DNA from: Sarcophilus harrisii
Taxonomy: Eukaryota; Chordata; Mammalia; Dasyuromorphia; Dasyuridae
DNA length: 64,000 bases
Assembly (NCBI RefSeq): GCF_902635505.1
Contig: NC_045429.1
Location: 428,571,669 to 428,635,668 of the forward strand
Direction of reading: 5' to 3'
Translations under genes and position numbers: made by a program
Shown: piece after piece, positions 21,621 to 34,344 of the stretch
How the letters are laid out: every line of letters begins with the position of its first letter
Numbering within the stretch: the first letter of the stretch is position 1
Notes under the pieces: generated by a model
Databases searched by the model: none
The model's input: only the letters and a program-made list of their open reading frames with translations
What the model was told of the DNA's origin: nothing

Positions 21621-22180
21621 ATCAATGACATTTTTTCCCACTACTTCCCACTCCCTTTTATCACCCCCTCTTCACTCTTTTACACACAGAAGAGTCCTCC
21701 CTTATAACAAATAAGTATAGGCAAGCAAAACCTTATTTTGGATGTGATTCAAAATGATGTGTCTTCTTCTGAATCTATAATTCATCATCTCTGCCAATAT
21801 TTGAGAAACATGATTATCCTCAGGTTTCTGGGGTCACCCAATGGTCATTACAATAATTATCATTTATTCTTTGATAATTGCTTCCCTTTACAATATTTTA
21901 TCCTTTCTAGTATTGTTGTGATTCTGTTTATTTTTTTTCTTCATCCATTCATATGTCTCTTCAGATCTGTCTAAAATTATTGGTTTTATTTTTTTCTTAC
22001 TACTCTATAATATTCCATGACATTCATGTACCAAAATTTCTTCAGTCTTTTCCTAATTGATGGATAACCCCCTTCATTTCTAGTTCCTTGCTCTAACAAA
22101 AAAAAAGACTGCTATAGAAATTTTTGGTTAATATTTGTCCTTTCCTTCTTTCTTGGTTATCTATGGAATACATATCTAGC
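21620..22180 (-). repeat. Old L1 3' relic, antisense
   Basis: Antisense ORF2-end words: TCTAAAATTATTGG, TACTCTATAATATTCCATGAC, TTCTTCAGTCTTTTCC, ATTGATGGATAACC and TTTCTAGTTCCTTGCTC. More diverged than the L1 copies with visible target duplications. Confidence 0.55.
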
Positions 22181-22189
22181 AATGGTATA

Positions 22190-23155
22190 ACTGGGACAAA
22201 GGATATACATAGATTACTGATCTATGAACTGATTAGTTCAGTTTCAGCAACAGTATATTAGTTTGTTTTTCTTCTCACACTCCCTCCAAAAGCTATCATT
22301 GACTCTTTTTATCATCTTTTTATCATCTCCTAAGGTATTGTTATGGTCAAATGATATATTATAAAATGCTTTGAAACTTTAAGGTACTTTAAATGCTAAT
22401 TATTATTGTTATGGTCTATAATGTGAGATGTTCATTAAACTCAATTTATGTCAAGTTGCTCTCCAGTTTTTCCAGAAGCTTTTACTGAAAGAGGAATCTT
22501 CATCCCAGGTGTTGGGCTTTATTTGAGTTTATTGAATATTATGCTGTCATGTTCAATTGTTTCTGGTTCAGAGTCAAGTCAATAGAAGCAGAAGGGGAAA
22601 ATGCACACAATGATTATGATGATGTAGAGAAAAATAACCTTGAAAGGCTTAAGAATACTGTGAAATGACCAATTATGCCTTTAGGATATTGATGATAAAA
22701 CATGCTATCTGTGATTAGGCAGAGAGGTGATGGACTACAGGAGTGAAAGGAAACACATTTTTAGATACTGACATATTTCTTTTGTTAACTATAATTAGTT
22801 ATATATAGTACATATACATATATGTATATATGTATGTATGTTTATATACATATAATATATAGAGAGATATAGATAGATAGATAGATAGTAACCTTTTGGT
22901 TACAAGGGAAAACTTCTTTTGGAAAAACAAGAATTGATGTGTAAAATGAAGCAAAAATAAAAGAAGGAAAATTAAGAGCAGCTAAAACAACATAAAGGGG
23001 AGAACAGAAGAAAATTCAGAAAGGGAAATAAACAACATAACAATTTTGATATTATTATGATAATTTACTATGCATTTTAAATATAATTTTTAGTTTCATA
23101 TATATCCTCTTTTCTGTTCTTTATATGATGAAATGTTCATGATTGTTGATTTGTT
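22190..23155. other. Third copy of the duplicated 3' flank, left half, with microsatellites
   Basis: 23090-23155 (CTCTTTTCTGTTCTTTATATG, AATGTTCATGATTGTTGAT) matches 7950-8010 of unit 2. A TA/TATG/GATA microsatellite lies at 22797-22890. The copy is interrupted by the L1 that follows and continues at 28051. Confidence 0.45.
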
Positions 23156-26100
23156 AAATTTATAATAAAAGACACCAAGAAATATAGTGGCCAAATGCCA
23201 GAACCCTCAAACAAAGGAAAAATTACTCCAAGCAGCTAGAAAAACCCAATTCAAATATAGAGGAGCCACAATAAGGATCACCCAAGATCTAGCAGCATCC
23301 ACATTAAAAGATCGAAGGGCCTGGAATATGATATTCCAGGCTGGAACCTCGGTATGCAACCAAAAAATAATCTTACCAGCCAGAATGAGCATCTTTTCCA
23401 GGGAAGAAGATGGTCATTCAACGAAATGTGAATTTCACCTATTTTGGTGAAAACAGAATTTAACAAGAAGTTTGATCTGCAAATAAGAACCAAGAAAAAC
23501 CTAAAAGGTAAAAAGAAATCTTGGGAACTATATTTCTGCTGTAAAGATGTATAAAATACATGTATACCTTGTTCTAGAAATTAGAGGTGGAAAGGACATT
23601 GTATAGAAAAAGGGTAAAGTGGGGTACATATCTCACAAAGAGGCAAAGGAAACCTATTATTCGAGAGAAAAATGGAGGGGATGAATATAGTGGGTATTTT
23701 ACTGCCATAAGAATTGACTTTAAGAGAAAAATGTTAGACATTCAATATAGTGAGGAAACTTCTCCATCTCATTGAAAAGTGAGAAGGGAAAAGTGAAAGG
23801 AAGGAATAAGCTAACAGAAGGGAATACAGAAACTGAGAGGGAAAGGAGAGATAGGGGAGGAACTCTAAGGTGGGGAGGAGAATACTAAAAGGAGGGCTGT
23901 GGAGAAGGGGCTCACAAGTTTAATACTGGAAGGGGGAAGAGGGAAAGAAGGAGAAAAAGCATAAATAGGGGTTAACAAGATGGCAAGTAATACAGAATTG
24001 GTAATTTTAACCATAAGTGTGAAGGGTAAACTCCCCATAATGAGGAAGCGATTAGAATGGATTAAAGCCAGAATCCTAAATATGTTTTTACAAGAAACAC
24101 ACCTGAAGCAGGGAGATACATGCAGAATAAAGGTAAAAGGATGGAGCAAAATCTACTATGCTTCAGGTGAAGTCAAAGAGGGTAGCCATCCTGATCTCAG
24201 ATCAGCAAAAACAAAATTGATCTAATTAAAAGAGATAAGGAAGGGCACTATATCTTGCTAAAGGGTAGATAAATAATGAAGCAATATCAATATTAAACAT
24301 ATATGCACCAAGTGGTGTAGCATCTAAATTTTAAAGAAAAATTAAGAGAGCTGCAAGAAGAAATAGATAGCAAAACTATAATAGTGGGAGATCTCAACCT
24401 TGCACTCTCAGAATTAGATAAATCAAATCACAAATAAATAAGAAAGAAGTCAAAGAGGTAAAAGAATAATAGAAAAGTTAGAATGATAGACCCTGGAGAA
24501 AACGAAATGAGATAGAAAGAGTACACTTTCTTTTCAGCAGTTCATGGAACCTATACAAAATAGACCATATTAGGACATAAAAACCTCAAACTCAAATGCA
24601 TAAGCAGAAATAGTGAATGCATCCTTTTCAGACCACTTAAAAAAATTACACCAACAAAAAGCCAGGGAAAGTAGACCAAAAAATAATTGAAAACTAAATA
24701 ATCTATACTAAAATGATTGGTGAAACAGCAAATCATAGACATAATTAATAACTTTACCCAAGAAAATGACAATAATGAGACATCATATCAAATGTGTGGA
24801 TGCAGCCAAAGCGATAATAAGGGAAATTTCCTCTAGAGGCTACTTGCATAAAGTAGAGAGAGAAGGTCAACAATTGGGCTACAACTAAAATGCTAGAAAA
24901 GGAACAAAATTAAAAACCCCAGTCAAACACTAAACTTGAAATTTAAAATAAAAGGAGAGATCAATAAAATTGAAAGTAAAAACTATTGAATTAATTAATA
25001 AACCAAGAGTTGGTTCTATGAAAACCAAAAAATAGACAAACCCTAGTAAATCTGATTTAAAAAGGAAGAGGAAAATCAAATTGTTAGTCTTAAAATGAAA
25101 AGGAGAACTCGCCACTAATGAAGAGGAATTAGAGAATAATTAGAATTACTTTTGCCCAACTTTATGGCAATAAATTGAAACTTAAATGAAATGGAAGAAT
25201 AATTCCAAAAATATATTTCCCAGATTAACAGAGGAAGAAGTAATATCCAAACAGTCCCATTTTTAGAAAAGAAATAGAACAAGCTATTAACCAACTCCCC
25301 TAAGAAAAAAATCCCCAGGACCAGATGGATTTACATTGAATTCTACCAAACATTTAAAGAACAATTAACCCCAATGCTATATAAACTATTTGAAAAAATA
25401 GGGACTGAAGGAGTCCTACCAAACTCCTTTACGACACAGACATGGTACTGATACCAAACAAGGTAGGCTGAAACAGAGAAAGAAAAATTATAGACCAATC
25501 TCTAATGAATATCATGCTAAAATTTAAATAAAATATTAAAAAGATTACAGAAAATCATTCACAGGAAATACACATGATCAAGTAGGATTTATACCAGGAA
25601 TGCAGGGCTGGTTCAATATTAGGAAAACTATTAGCATAATTGACTATATTAATAAGCAAATTAACAAAACCATATGATCATCTCAATAGATGCAGAAAAA
25701 GCATTTGATAAAATCCAACATCCATTCCTAATTAAAAACACTTGAAGTATAGAAATAAATGGACTTTTCTTAAAATAGTCAGAGCATATATTTAAACCAT
25801 CAGTAAGCATCATATGCAATGGAGAAAACTGGAATCTTTCCCAGTAAGATCTGGAGGAAGCAAGGTTGCCACTGTCACCATTATTATTCAATATTGTATT
25901 AGGAAACACTAGCCTCGGCAATAAGAGTTGAGAAAGAGATTAAAAGAAATCAGAATAGGCAGTGAGGAAACCAAACTATCACCTTGCAGATGATATGATG
26001 GTTACTTAGAGAACCCTAGAGATTCTAGAAAAGTTATTAGAAATAATCCATAACTTTAAAAGTTGCAGGTTATAAAATAAATCCCTATAAATCCTCAGCA

Positions 26101-28050
26101 TTTATACATCACACAAAATCCAACAGCAAGAGATACAAGAGAAATTCCATTCAGAATAACTGTCGATAGCATAAAAATATTTGGGAATCTATCTACCAAA
26201 GGAAAGTCAGGAATTATATGAGCTAAATTACAAAAACTTTCCACACAAATAAAGTCAGACTTAAACAATTGGAAAAATATCAAGTGCTCTTGGATAGGTC
26301 TATAATATAATAAAGATGACAATACTCCCAAACTAATCTATTTATTTAGTGCTATACCAATCAGACTTCCAAGAAAATATTTTAATGATCTAGAAAAAAT
26401 AACAACAAAATTCATATGGAATAATAAAAGGTCAAGAATCTCAAAAGAATTAATGAAAAATCAAATGAAGGTGGCCTAGCTGCCCGATCTAAAACTATAT
26501 TATAAAGCAGCAGTCACCAAAACCATTTGGTATTGGCTAAGAAATAAATTAGTTGATCAGGTGGAACAGGTTAGGTTCCAAGACAGAATATCAATCTATA
26601 GCAATTTAGTGTTTGACAAAACCCAAAGATCCTCACTTTTGGGATAAGAATTCATTATTTGACAAAACTGCTGGGATAACTGGAAATTAGTATGGCAGAA
26701 ATTAGGCATGGACCCACACTTCACAACCGATACCAAGATAAGATCAAAATGGGTCCATGATTTAGACATAAAGAATGAGATTATAAACAAATTGGAGGAA
26801 CATAGGATAGTTTATCTCTCAGACTTGTGGAAGAGGAAGAAATTTGGACTAAAGATGAACTAGAGACCATTATTGATCACAAAATAGAAAATTTGATTAC
26901 CTCAAATTAAAAAGCTTCTGTACAAAACAAAACTAAGTAAACAAGATTAGAAGGGAAGCAACAAACTGGGGAAAACATTTCACAGTTGAAGGTTCTGATA
27001 AAGGCCTCATTTCCAAAATATATAGAGAGCTGACTTAATTTATAAGAAACCAAGCCTTCCTCCAATTGATAAATGGTCAAGGATATGAAAGACAATTTTC
27101 AGATGATGAAATTGAAATCATTACCACCCATATGAAAGAATGTTCAAAATCATTATTAATCAGAGAAATGCAAATTAAGACAACTCTGAGATACCACTAC
27201 ACACCTGGATTGGCTAAGATGACAGGAAAAATAATGATGAGTGTTGAGGATGTGGGAAAACTGGGCACGATACATTGTTGGTGGAGCTGTGAAGAATCCA
27301 ACCATTCTGAGAGCAATCTGAATTATGCCCAAAAGTTATCAAACTGTGCATACCCTTTGATCCAGCAGTGTTTCACTGGGCTTATACCCAAGGAGATACT
27401 AAAGAAGGGAAAGGGACCAGTATGTGCCAAAATGTTTGTAAGCCCTGTTTGTAGTGGCTAGAAGCTGGAAACTGAGTGGATGCCATCAATTGGAGAATGG
27501 TTGGGAAATTGTGGTATATGAATGTTATGGAATATTATTGTTCGAAGAAATGACCAGCAAGATGAATACAGAGAAGCTTGGAGAGAATTACATGAACTGA
27601 TGCTAAGGAAATGAGCAGAACCAAGAGATCTTATATACATCAACAACGATACTTATGAAGATGTAATCTGATGGAAGTGGATTTCCTTTGACAAAGAGAC
27701 CTAATTCAGTTTCAATTGATCAATGATGGACAGAAACAGCTACACCCAAAGAAAAAACACTGGGAAATGAATGTAAACTGTTTGCATTTTGTTTTTCTTC
27801 CGGTTATTTTCTACTTCTGAATCCAGTTCTCCCTGTGCAACAAGAAACTGTTTGGATCTGCCACATACATTGTATCTAGGATATACTAGGACATATTCAA
27901 CAATATAGGACTGTTGCCATCTAGGGGAGGGGTGGGGGGGAGGAAAAATCGGAACAGAAGTGAGTGCAAGGGATAATGTTGTAAAAAAAAATTACCCTGG
28001 CATGGATTCTGTCAATAAAAAGTTACTATAAAAAAATTTATAATAAAAGA
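23156..28050 (+). mobile_element. 4.9-kb L1 with 17-bp target duplication
   Basis: The element body is 23173-28033, flanked by AAATTTATAATAAAAGA at 23156-23172 and 28034-28050. It is 5'-truncated inside ORF1. The frame from 23187 reads KEKLLQAARKTQFKYRGATI then RITQDLAAST, the ORF1 C-terminal domain. ORF2 begins near 23980 with an endonuclease frame (ISVKGKLP, LQETHLKQG). Reverse transcriptase keeps a GCAGATGAT (ADD) codon run at 25986-25994. The ORF2 C-terminus (27066-27461) includes LAKMTGK and IPKEILKKGKG. A G-rich 3' UTR follows and the end has AATAAAAAG at about 28015. Both ORFs carry many stops and shifts, so it is inactive. Confidence 0.9.
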
Positions 28051-29110
28051 GAATTTTTGAAAAGTGTGAAGGGGGCCATGTCAATTTAATTTTCATATAA
28101 AAGCATATGATGAAAATGCTACTATATTTATTTGGAAACCATTCCCCTAAGGCCAGTGCTTTCATTGAGAGTCCTGCTTTTTCCTGTTATTTTCTTTTCT
28201 ATAACCAGGTCAGGATTCCCTCTCCTTCCTTCTACTGATAGTCAAAAGTCTCATTCTCTCTCCCTTTCTCTCTCCCTTTGCTCTCCTTTCCTCTCCCTCT
28301 TTCTCCTCTCTCTGTCTCTGTGTGTGTTTTTCTCTGCCTCTCCGACCTTCTCTGTCTCTCTCTCTCTCTCCTTCCCTCTCTTCCTCCCTCTTTTATCCCT
28401 CCTTCCCTTTTCTTCCCTCTCTCCCTCCATCTCTCTCTCTCCTCTTTCCCTTTCCCCTCTCTCCTCCTCCTCCTCCTCCTCCTCCTCTTCTTCTTCTTCT
28501 TCTTCTTCTTCTTCTTCTTCTTCTTCTTCTTCTTCTTCTTCTTCGTCTTCTTCCTTTTCTTCTTCTCCTTTTTCTCCTTCTTCTTCTCCTTCTCCTTCTC
28601 CTCCTCCTTCCTCTTCTCCTTCTTCTTCTCCATTCTCCTCCTCCACCCCCCTCTCTCTTCCTCTCTCTTTTCTCTCTCTTTCTCTTTTCTCCACGCTCAA
28701 TATCCTCTTGCCAAAATTAAGCTACATGGGATATACAGAAATCCAAGTCAAGGGGGTGGGGTACCCCACTACAGACTAAAGCCCCACAGAGAATGTCCCT
28801 CAAAATACAAGGAACTAAAGGTGAGAGGCTAGAGTAAACAGAAGCATCTTAGATCTGAACTGGAAGGAAGCTGGATTCTGCCTGACTCTGGGAGAGGAAA
28901 GAAACAAAAAAGGAGAGATGATCTCACTACATTCTCCTGACCCATGCAGAAACAGGGAGAAGGAAACTAACCTCAGTTTAGGATTATCATTCAGCACAAA
29001 GAAACAAGAGAAGACTTCTGTTTTTGCCCTTGCGTTTCAGTCAGAAATTCAAATCACAAATCTAGCCAGATTTAGGGGATTTTCTGCCCTTTTCCCCTTA
29101 AGCAAAGGAA
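28051..29110. other. Third copy of the duplicated 3' flank, right half
   Basis: 28130-28215 (GGAAACCATTCCCCTAAGG, CTATAACCAGG) matches 8090-8200. 28790-29100 matches 8290-8650 in patches (GTAAACAGAAGC-like, TCTCCTGA, ATTTAGGGGATTTTCTGCCC). A large polypyrimidine block lies inside and is absent from the other copies. Confidence 0.5.
28248..28690 (+). repeat. Polypyrimidine tract with (TCC)n and (TTC)n
   Basis: About 440 bp of almost pure C and T. It includes (TCC)n at about 28461-28487 and (TTC)n at about 28487-28552. Open frames of Ser/Leu (plus) or Glu/Lys (minus) across it are composition artefacts. Mirror-symmetric parts could form triplex DNA; that is inference. Confidence 0.95.
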
Positions 29111-29111
29111 G

Positions 29112-29400
29112 TATGATATAATGGTGAGAAGACTGGACTTGGAGACAGAAAGTCTGAGATTCAAATCCAACAACTGATTCGGCTGGGAATTTCTTATGTT
29201 ATGTTATGACTTAACATTTCTATAACCTAAGGTTCCATATCTGTAAAATGGGAATAATAATAATAAGGCATGCTAACTTCCTCAATGAATTGTGAGGCTC
29301 AAATGTGATGTTATAAGTAATATAAGCTCTTTGCAAATCTTAGAGCATTTTGTAAATGTCTGTGGTTGCTGCTGTTACTGCTGTTTTTATTACATAAGAG
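29112..29400 (+). repeat. MIR/CORE-SINE, nearly full length
   Basis: AGTATGATATAATGGTGAG, TGGACTTGGAGACAGAAAG, GAGATTCAAATCC, CTGTAAAATGGGAATAATAA and TTGTGAGGCTCAAATG appear in the MIR order. Confidence 0.7.
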
Positions 29401-30030
29401 AGGAAATTCACAAAAATGTAATTCCTAGTCCCAGATTAATCTACTGTAATCACACTGAAGTTCTAAGATAATCACTCATTTCTTCCAAGTCTTATTTATT
29501 TTTACACACCTGGAAATCTATTCTAAAGCTTACTATCCTAATTTTATAGCTAGGGAAAACTGAGGTATTAAGAGAGAACAAATTTTCCCAACATCATAAG
29601 GCACAGGTTTTGAAATCATCTTGAAGAAGAAGAAAGAACCCCAAATTAGGATTCAGGGGAGCAAAGCTAGAATTTTGCTTCTGCTACTAACTACCTCATA
29701 GAGCTCTTCACTTGAATATCTGGTAGACATCTCAAACTCACCATGTCCCATAAAGAACCCATTATTTTTCCTCTCCCAAGCCAGCCCTCTACTTCCAAAC
29801 TTCCCTGCTTTTGTCAAAGGCATCATCTTTCCAGTCACCAAAGTTCTCAAACTTGGAGACATCCTCAACTTTTCATCCACTATAGCTAATCATTTGCCAT
29901 ATTTTTTCACAATATCTTTTTGCATTGTCTCCTCTCCAGTCACACAACTACCATCTTTCTTCAAGTCTTCATCATGAAATTATTGTGAGGAAATGACTTT
30001 GCAGACTTTAAAAAGTTCCGTTGAAATGTG
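29400..30030. other. Non-coding spacer
   Basis: Weak MIR/L2-like words (29760-29880). No chemokine exon is visible although the unit order predicts a gene downstream of this flank. Confidence 0.4.
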
Positions 30031-30190
30031 AACTCTTAGTCATAGGATCATCACACTTTTAAACCAGAGAAGGACCCTAAAAGTCATCTAGCTCAATATA
30101 GCCCTTTGAATTTTTCTTCCGAAGAACTTTCACATCTGCCAGGGAAGTTTTATCATGCTCCCAACAATGAACCATCATAGTATCCACTAA
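30030..30190 (-). repeat. CR1/L3 3' end relic, antisense
   Basis: CATAGGATCATCACACTTTTA, AGAAGGACCCTAAAAGTCATC and TAGCTCAATATAGCCC resemble the antisense CR1 start (CATAGAATCA..AGGGACCTT..TCATCTAGT). It falls where the other two units also carry a CR1/L3 relic. Confidence 0.5.
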
Positions 30191-30239
30191 CAACCTGCTG
30201 GTTGTTTTTGCTGTTTTTTCATTTGCACCAACAAATGAA

Positions 30240-31400
30240 AAATTTATAATAATAATTATAGCATCCATCATTTGTAAAGCTCTTTGCAGTATAGACTATT
30301 CATGGGATCATGTACTTAGGGCTCTATGGGATTCAAGTCATTTAATCCAACTTCTTCGTTGTATGGGTAAGGAAACTGAGACATCAAATTACTTCCCCAA
30401 AGTCACATAGGTAAGATTTGAGTCTCCTAATAGGCTTGTGAAGTAGACAGGAGAGATAGATTGGGTAACTTACCCAAGATCATGTAGCCAGTCCATGGGG
30501 AGGCAGAACTAGGATTTGGAATGGAACTTTGTGCTTTTCAAAACAATTGATTCTCACCACAATCCTGTGAAGCAACGTGTTAGCAGCATACATATTACCC
30601 TTTATGTCAAGTTATGAAACTAAAATGTGACAAGGCTTGACTAAAATGACATAAGTCATTAAGACTTATGATTTAAGTCACCTAACCTCTACTCTAGAAT
30701 TGGCCATTTCCACCTCAGGTGGAAATAGCTAAAGTACATAGAGAGGTAATCTGTCCAAGGTCATATAGCTAAAGTCTCAAGTAGGGTCCAGGACAAGCAT
30801 GGGAGAGGGGCAGACAGAGGTCAAGGTAAATCAATTGTTATCTTAAAGTATTTCATCTGTGGACCACTTAACCTCTAAGGCCATACCCTGGAAAGGACCT
30901 TCAAGCCTAATGAGGAAACAGTTACAGAGTGAAAAAATTACTTTGGAAGGGAGCAAACCCAGGTTCCCTCATTTCAAATCCAGCTGTCTTTTTATTATGC
31001 CATGTGTGATTCCATATAAGAATGTAGACTTTAAGATGGGGAATCTTTTGTTGCATCTCCAGTTCCTAGTATTTCACCTGGCACCTCCCTAGTACATAAT
31101 GCTGGTTGAATAGAATTAAATTGAAAAAAACCAACCTCTTGGGTTGGGTGGGGTTCTGGATCTTAGCATAGTATTTTATTCCTCACTAGCTGTTCTGGTA
31201 GATCTTCTGGTGGGAAGTCCTTTTACCAGACAAAGATGAGGCTTATATCAATCTCTGGGAACAATGGTGTTTCTCAGATAAAAGTGAGGTCCAAATAGAG
31301 TTATCGGTGATTTCTGATTCTGCTACTTAATGTCTGTGGGATGTTAAGTAAATCACTTCTCTCTGAGCCTCAGTTTCCTCCTCTATAAAAGGAAGAAGTC
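30240..31400. repeat. Cluster of MIR-type fragments
   Basis: Several separate pieces: 30330-30430 (GGTAAGGAAACTGAGACATC), 30440-30540 (AACTTACCCAAGATCATG), 30540-30680, 30730-30800 (GTCCAAGGTCATATAGC) and 31310-31400 (CTCTGAGCCTCAGTTTCCTC). No gene seen. Confidence 0.5.
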
Positions 31401-32160
31401 GGATCTGATGAATACTAAGTTATAAGAAATATAAAAAGACAAGAGAGTAAAAAGTCTAGGACAAGAGCCTTAGGAATAAGAAGACTACGGAAAGAGAGTC
31501 AGACAGACAGGAGACAATGTTAGAATCATGTCAGAGTACCAAAGGAGGGAGCAAATTTCCAGGAGGAGCCAGTGATCATCAATGTTAAAAAGTAACAAAA
31601 GAAAAGAAGATGAGGCCACAGGATTTGATAATTATGTTTTTCTAGGCTTCATCTTAGAGCCCCCTAACCTCTCTCCTCCACAGGAGACACAGGCCCCCCA
31701 CAGGCCACAGTGATCCTCTTCACTTTTATCTGATTATGATGCAGCATTTTCCATTTCCTTTTTTTCTTGCCTTCCTCAATTCATTCATGGCAGCTCTCAG
31801 AATCTGAATCATAAGAGAGATGGGGGTGTCCCTGAAAAGTGAGTCAGGAGGGGATAATTGGTGAACTCAACATTTCCAGACAGGCTAAAGGGACTTCAGG
31901 TTCTACTATAATGTTTGACTATAAGTTTCAGCATGGACTTGGAATGTAGAGAGGGAAGAGAAAAGGAGATATCCCAGAATATAATGGCTTCAGCAAAGTG
32001 AAAAACAGACCCATTTAATTGAAATGATAATTGGGAAGAAAACGATGATGCTTGAATTGGAGTTAAGTTCTTCTCTGTACAACTAACCACCCTATTTTTT
32101 CTACCCCACTCCTTCATCTTTAATTTCTTCCTGCTCATTGGATTCTTTCCTACTGCCTAC
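31400..32160. other. Non-coding spacer
   Basis: Purine-rich unique-looking sequence; no gene or clear repeat recognised. Confidence 0.4.
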
Positions 32161-32607
32161 AAAAGTTGCTCTCATTTTCTCTTTCTTTTTTTAAAAAAAT
32201 AAATGTCCATTTTCATTTGTGTATAATTTTAGAATCTATCCATCCTAATGTCCTCCAACTCCTTCATTGTTAATACATATAGTTTTACAAAACAATCTGC
32301 CATTGTTTAGCCAATAGCCAAAAATATGTCTTTCTTTCAGCATTTTAAGTATATCACCTCATTGAAAGGAGATGAGAGTTGTGTTTTATATTCAGGCTTC
32401 TGGACTTGGAGTTTATCATTTTCACTGATCAGAGTTCAAAAGTCTTTCAAAGTTGCTTTTCTCTCTAATGTTTTTGCCACTGTATAAAATGTTCTAGTTC
32501 TGTTCACTTTGCTTTGCATCAATTTATAGATGTCTTTCCAGGTTCCTCTGAAATTGTCCATTTGAGCATGTCTTTATTATTTCTCTTTTATTATGTCGCA
32601 ACATAAT

Positions 32608-33037
32608 TGATGTAAACTGAGATCTTGGGGGGGAAGGGTGGTCCTGGGTTAGAAATCTCAAACCTCTGGGAGGGGGGATACCCTCCTGTTCACAGGGGAA
32701 ACTCCCAGAGAGTAATCTTCTCCGATTCATTCAGAAATCTTGGCCAGGGACATAATTACCATCCTCTATTGGATTGAAAATTAGTCCCTCAAATTGCTCC
32801 CTGACTCAGGGCAACAAAAATACAATATAATCAAAGGCTGTGTGCTCAGACCTTTGCAAAAATTCTAACAGGATTTTGCCTACTAAGAAAGTTGTTTTCT
32901 TAGTGTAATAAACCCATTTTTTGCCACAAATCTCACCTCATTCATCTGGGTTTGTGAATTATTTTGAAAAGTCTGCAACTGGCCAGAGGACCCCATTGCT
33001 TTCAGAGGATCTCTCAACCCTCATTTCTCACACCTCA
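32608..33037 (+). mobile_element. Solo LTR of an endogenous retrovirus-like element (A)
   Basis: About 430 bp starting TGATGTAAAC and ending near CACCTCA. CAACATAAT is found at 32599-32607 and 33036-33044, so the ends overlap the repeat by one or two bases. An AATAAA lies in the 3' part at about 32908. No internal coding region is present. Family not determined; a fossil. Confidence 0.6.
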
Positions 33038-33152
33038 ACATAATAATATTCTATTTTATTTATATAACAATTTATTTAGCCATAGTCCAATAGAAGGATA
33101 CCTCTCCTCTTGGAAGGAGAAATGTGTCCCCCTTTTTTGCTATTCTGAAGAG

Positions 33153-33811
33153 TGTTAGGCCCTGGATGGCAGGTCATACCTCCCCTTCCCATGTTGAGCT
33201 CTGGAAAGCAGGCCATACACCCCTCCCCTCACCTTTTTTCATTTGTGCAATTAGACTTGGGAAGTTTGAGTTTAAAAAAAAAAAACTTTAAACCTTGAGA
33301 CTCCAACTTCCCTTAACATGCCATTGTAATGCAATGAAAGATAGAAAAGAAAAACAATATGTAGGTGCCCATCGTTCTGACTCCATCCTTGTCCAAAACT
33401 ATCCTGGGAATAGAGTTATTGTCAAGGACAAAAACACCAAGTTATGCTATCTTGCCTCCTACCCTGAATCAAAAACCTAAGTTAAGTCCTCATTAAAATC
33501 CCTATCTATCCAAGAATGGTCCTCCTCCCCTGTCTGGCAGGACTTGAGCCACAGTCCCCAAGAAATGTAAATGTCAAGTTAACTCCTCTCTCCCTTCTCT
33601 AAAGAAAAAGTAAAGATAACAGCTGCCAGATGTAGATGAATTGCATTCTCGGCTTCTGTAGCCTGCTTTAAACTCTACTTAGCTAAAAGCCTATAAACTC
33701 TGTGCCTCAGTTCCTCTGCACTAAATGCTTTGGAAGCATATTCCCATTCAAAAAAACTCTCCACATTAAAATTAATAAATCTCTACTCACCTCAGTTTCT
33801 CTGGCATTACA
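33153..33811 (+). mobile_element. Solo LTR of an endogenous retrovirus-like element (B)
   Basis: 659 bp, starting TGTTAGGCCC and ending GGCATTACA, flanked by a 5-bp repeat AAGAG at 33148-33152 and 33812-33816. A TATA-like CTATAAACTC lies at about 33690 and an AATAAA at about 33774. No internal region is present. The TG..CA ends and 5-bp repeat fit ERV-class elements; family not determined. A fossil, different in sequence from LTR A. Confidence 0.7.
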
Positions 33812-34344
33812 AAGAGTTGCAATAAATATTTTTGTTTATTTTGATCTTTTTCCTCTTTCTCTGGTAAGCCTAGCAATGGCATAGACAGGTCAAAGAGTGG
33901 TAACATTTTTTGTAATCTTTTGGCCATCGTTCCAAATTGCTTATCATAAGGCTGGACCAATTCACAATTCTATTAGTACTGTACTAGTATGTCTGTTTTT
34001 CTATAACCCCTCCACTATCTATAATTTTCCTCTTGTGTCATCTTTGCCAATCTGGTGCATGAGAGATAGAACCTCAAAATTGCTTAATTTGCAGTTCTCT
34101 AATCATTACAAATTTAGAAAATTTTTTTCATATGGAGACTGATAGATTTTTTCATATGGTTGTTAATGACTTCCTTTGAAAATTGTCTTTTGTTATCCTT
34201 TGAGCATTTATTTTCTAAGGAATATCTAGCTTTTAGTACATAAATTTTAATCAGTTCCTGAAATAACTTGGATATAAGAACTTGATCAGGAAAATCTGCT
34301 GTAAGATTGTCTTTTGGGTTTGGTTTTGGTTTGGGGATTATTTT

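Larger units (their letters stand above)
32170..34340 (-). mobile_element. Old L1 3' part, antisense, carrying two LTR insertions
   Basis: Antisense L1 pieces at 32170-32607, 33045-33152 and 33817-34340 join in order: 3' UTR words, then GTTCTGTTCACTTTGC, ATAGATGTCTTTCC, ATTCTATTTTATT..TTATTTAGCCATAGTCC, GTTGCAATAAATATTTTTG and GCAGTTCTCTAATCATTAC. The two gaps are filled by LTRs. The L1 therefore predates both. Confidence 0.65.

Noticed and set aside
28132-28832. Long open frames of poly-Ser, poly-Leu, poly-Glu and poly-Lys on both strands
   Set aside because: They only reflect the polypyrimidine repeat; no start context, introns or family match.
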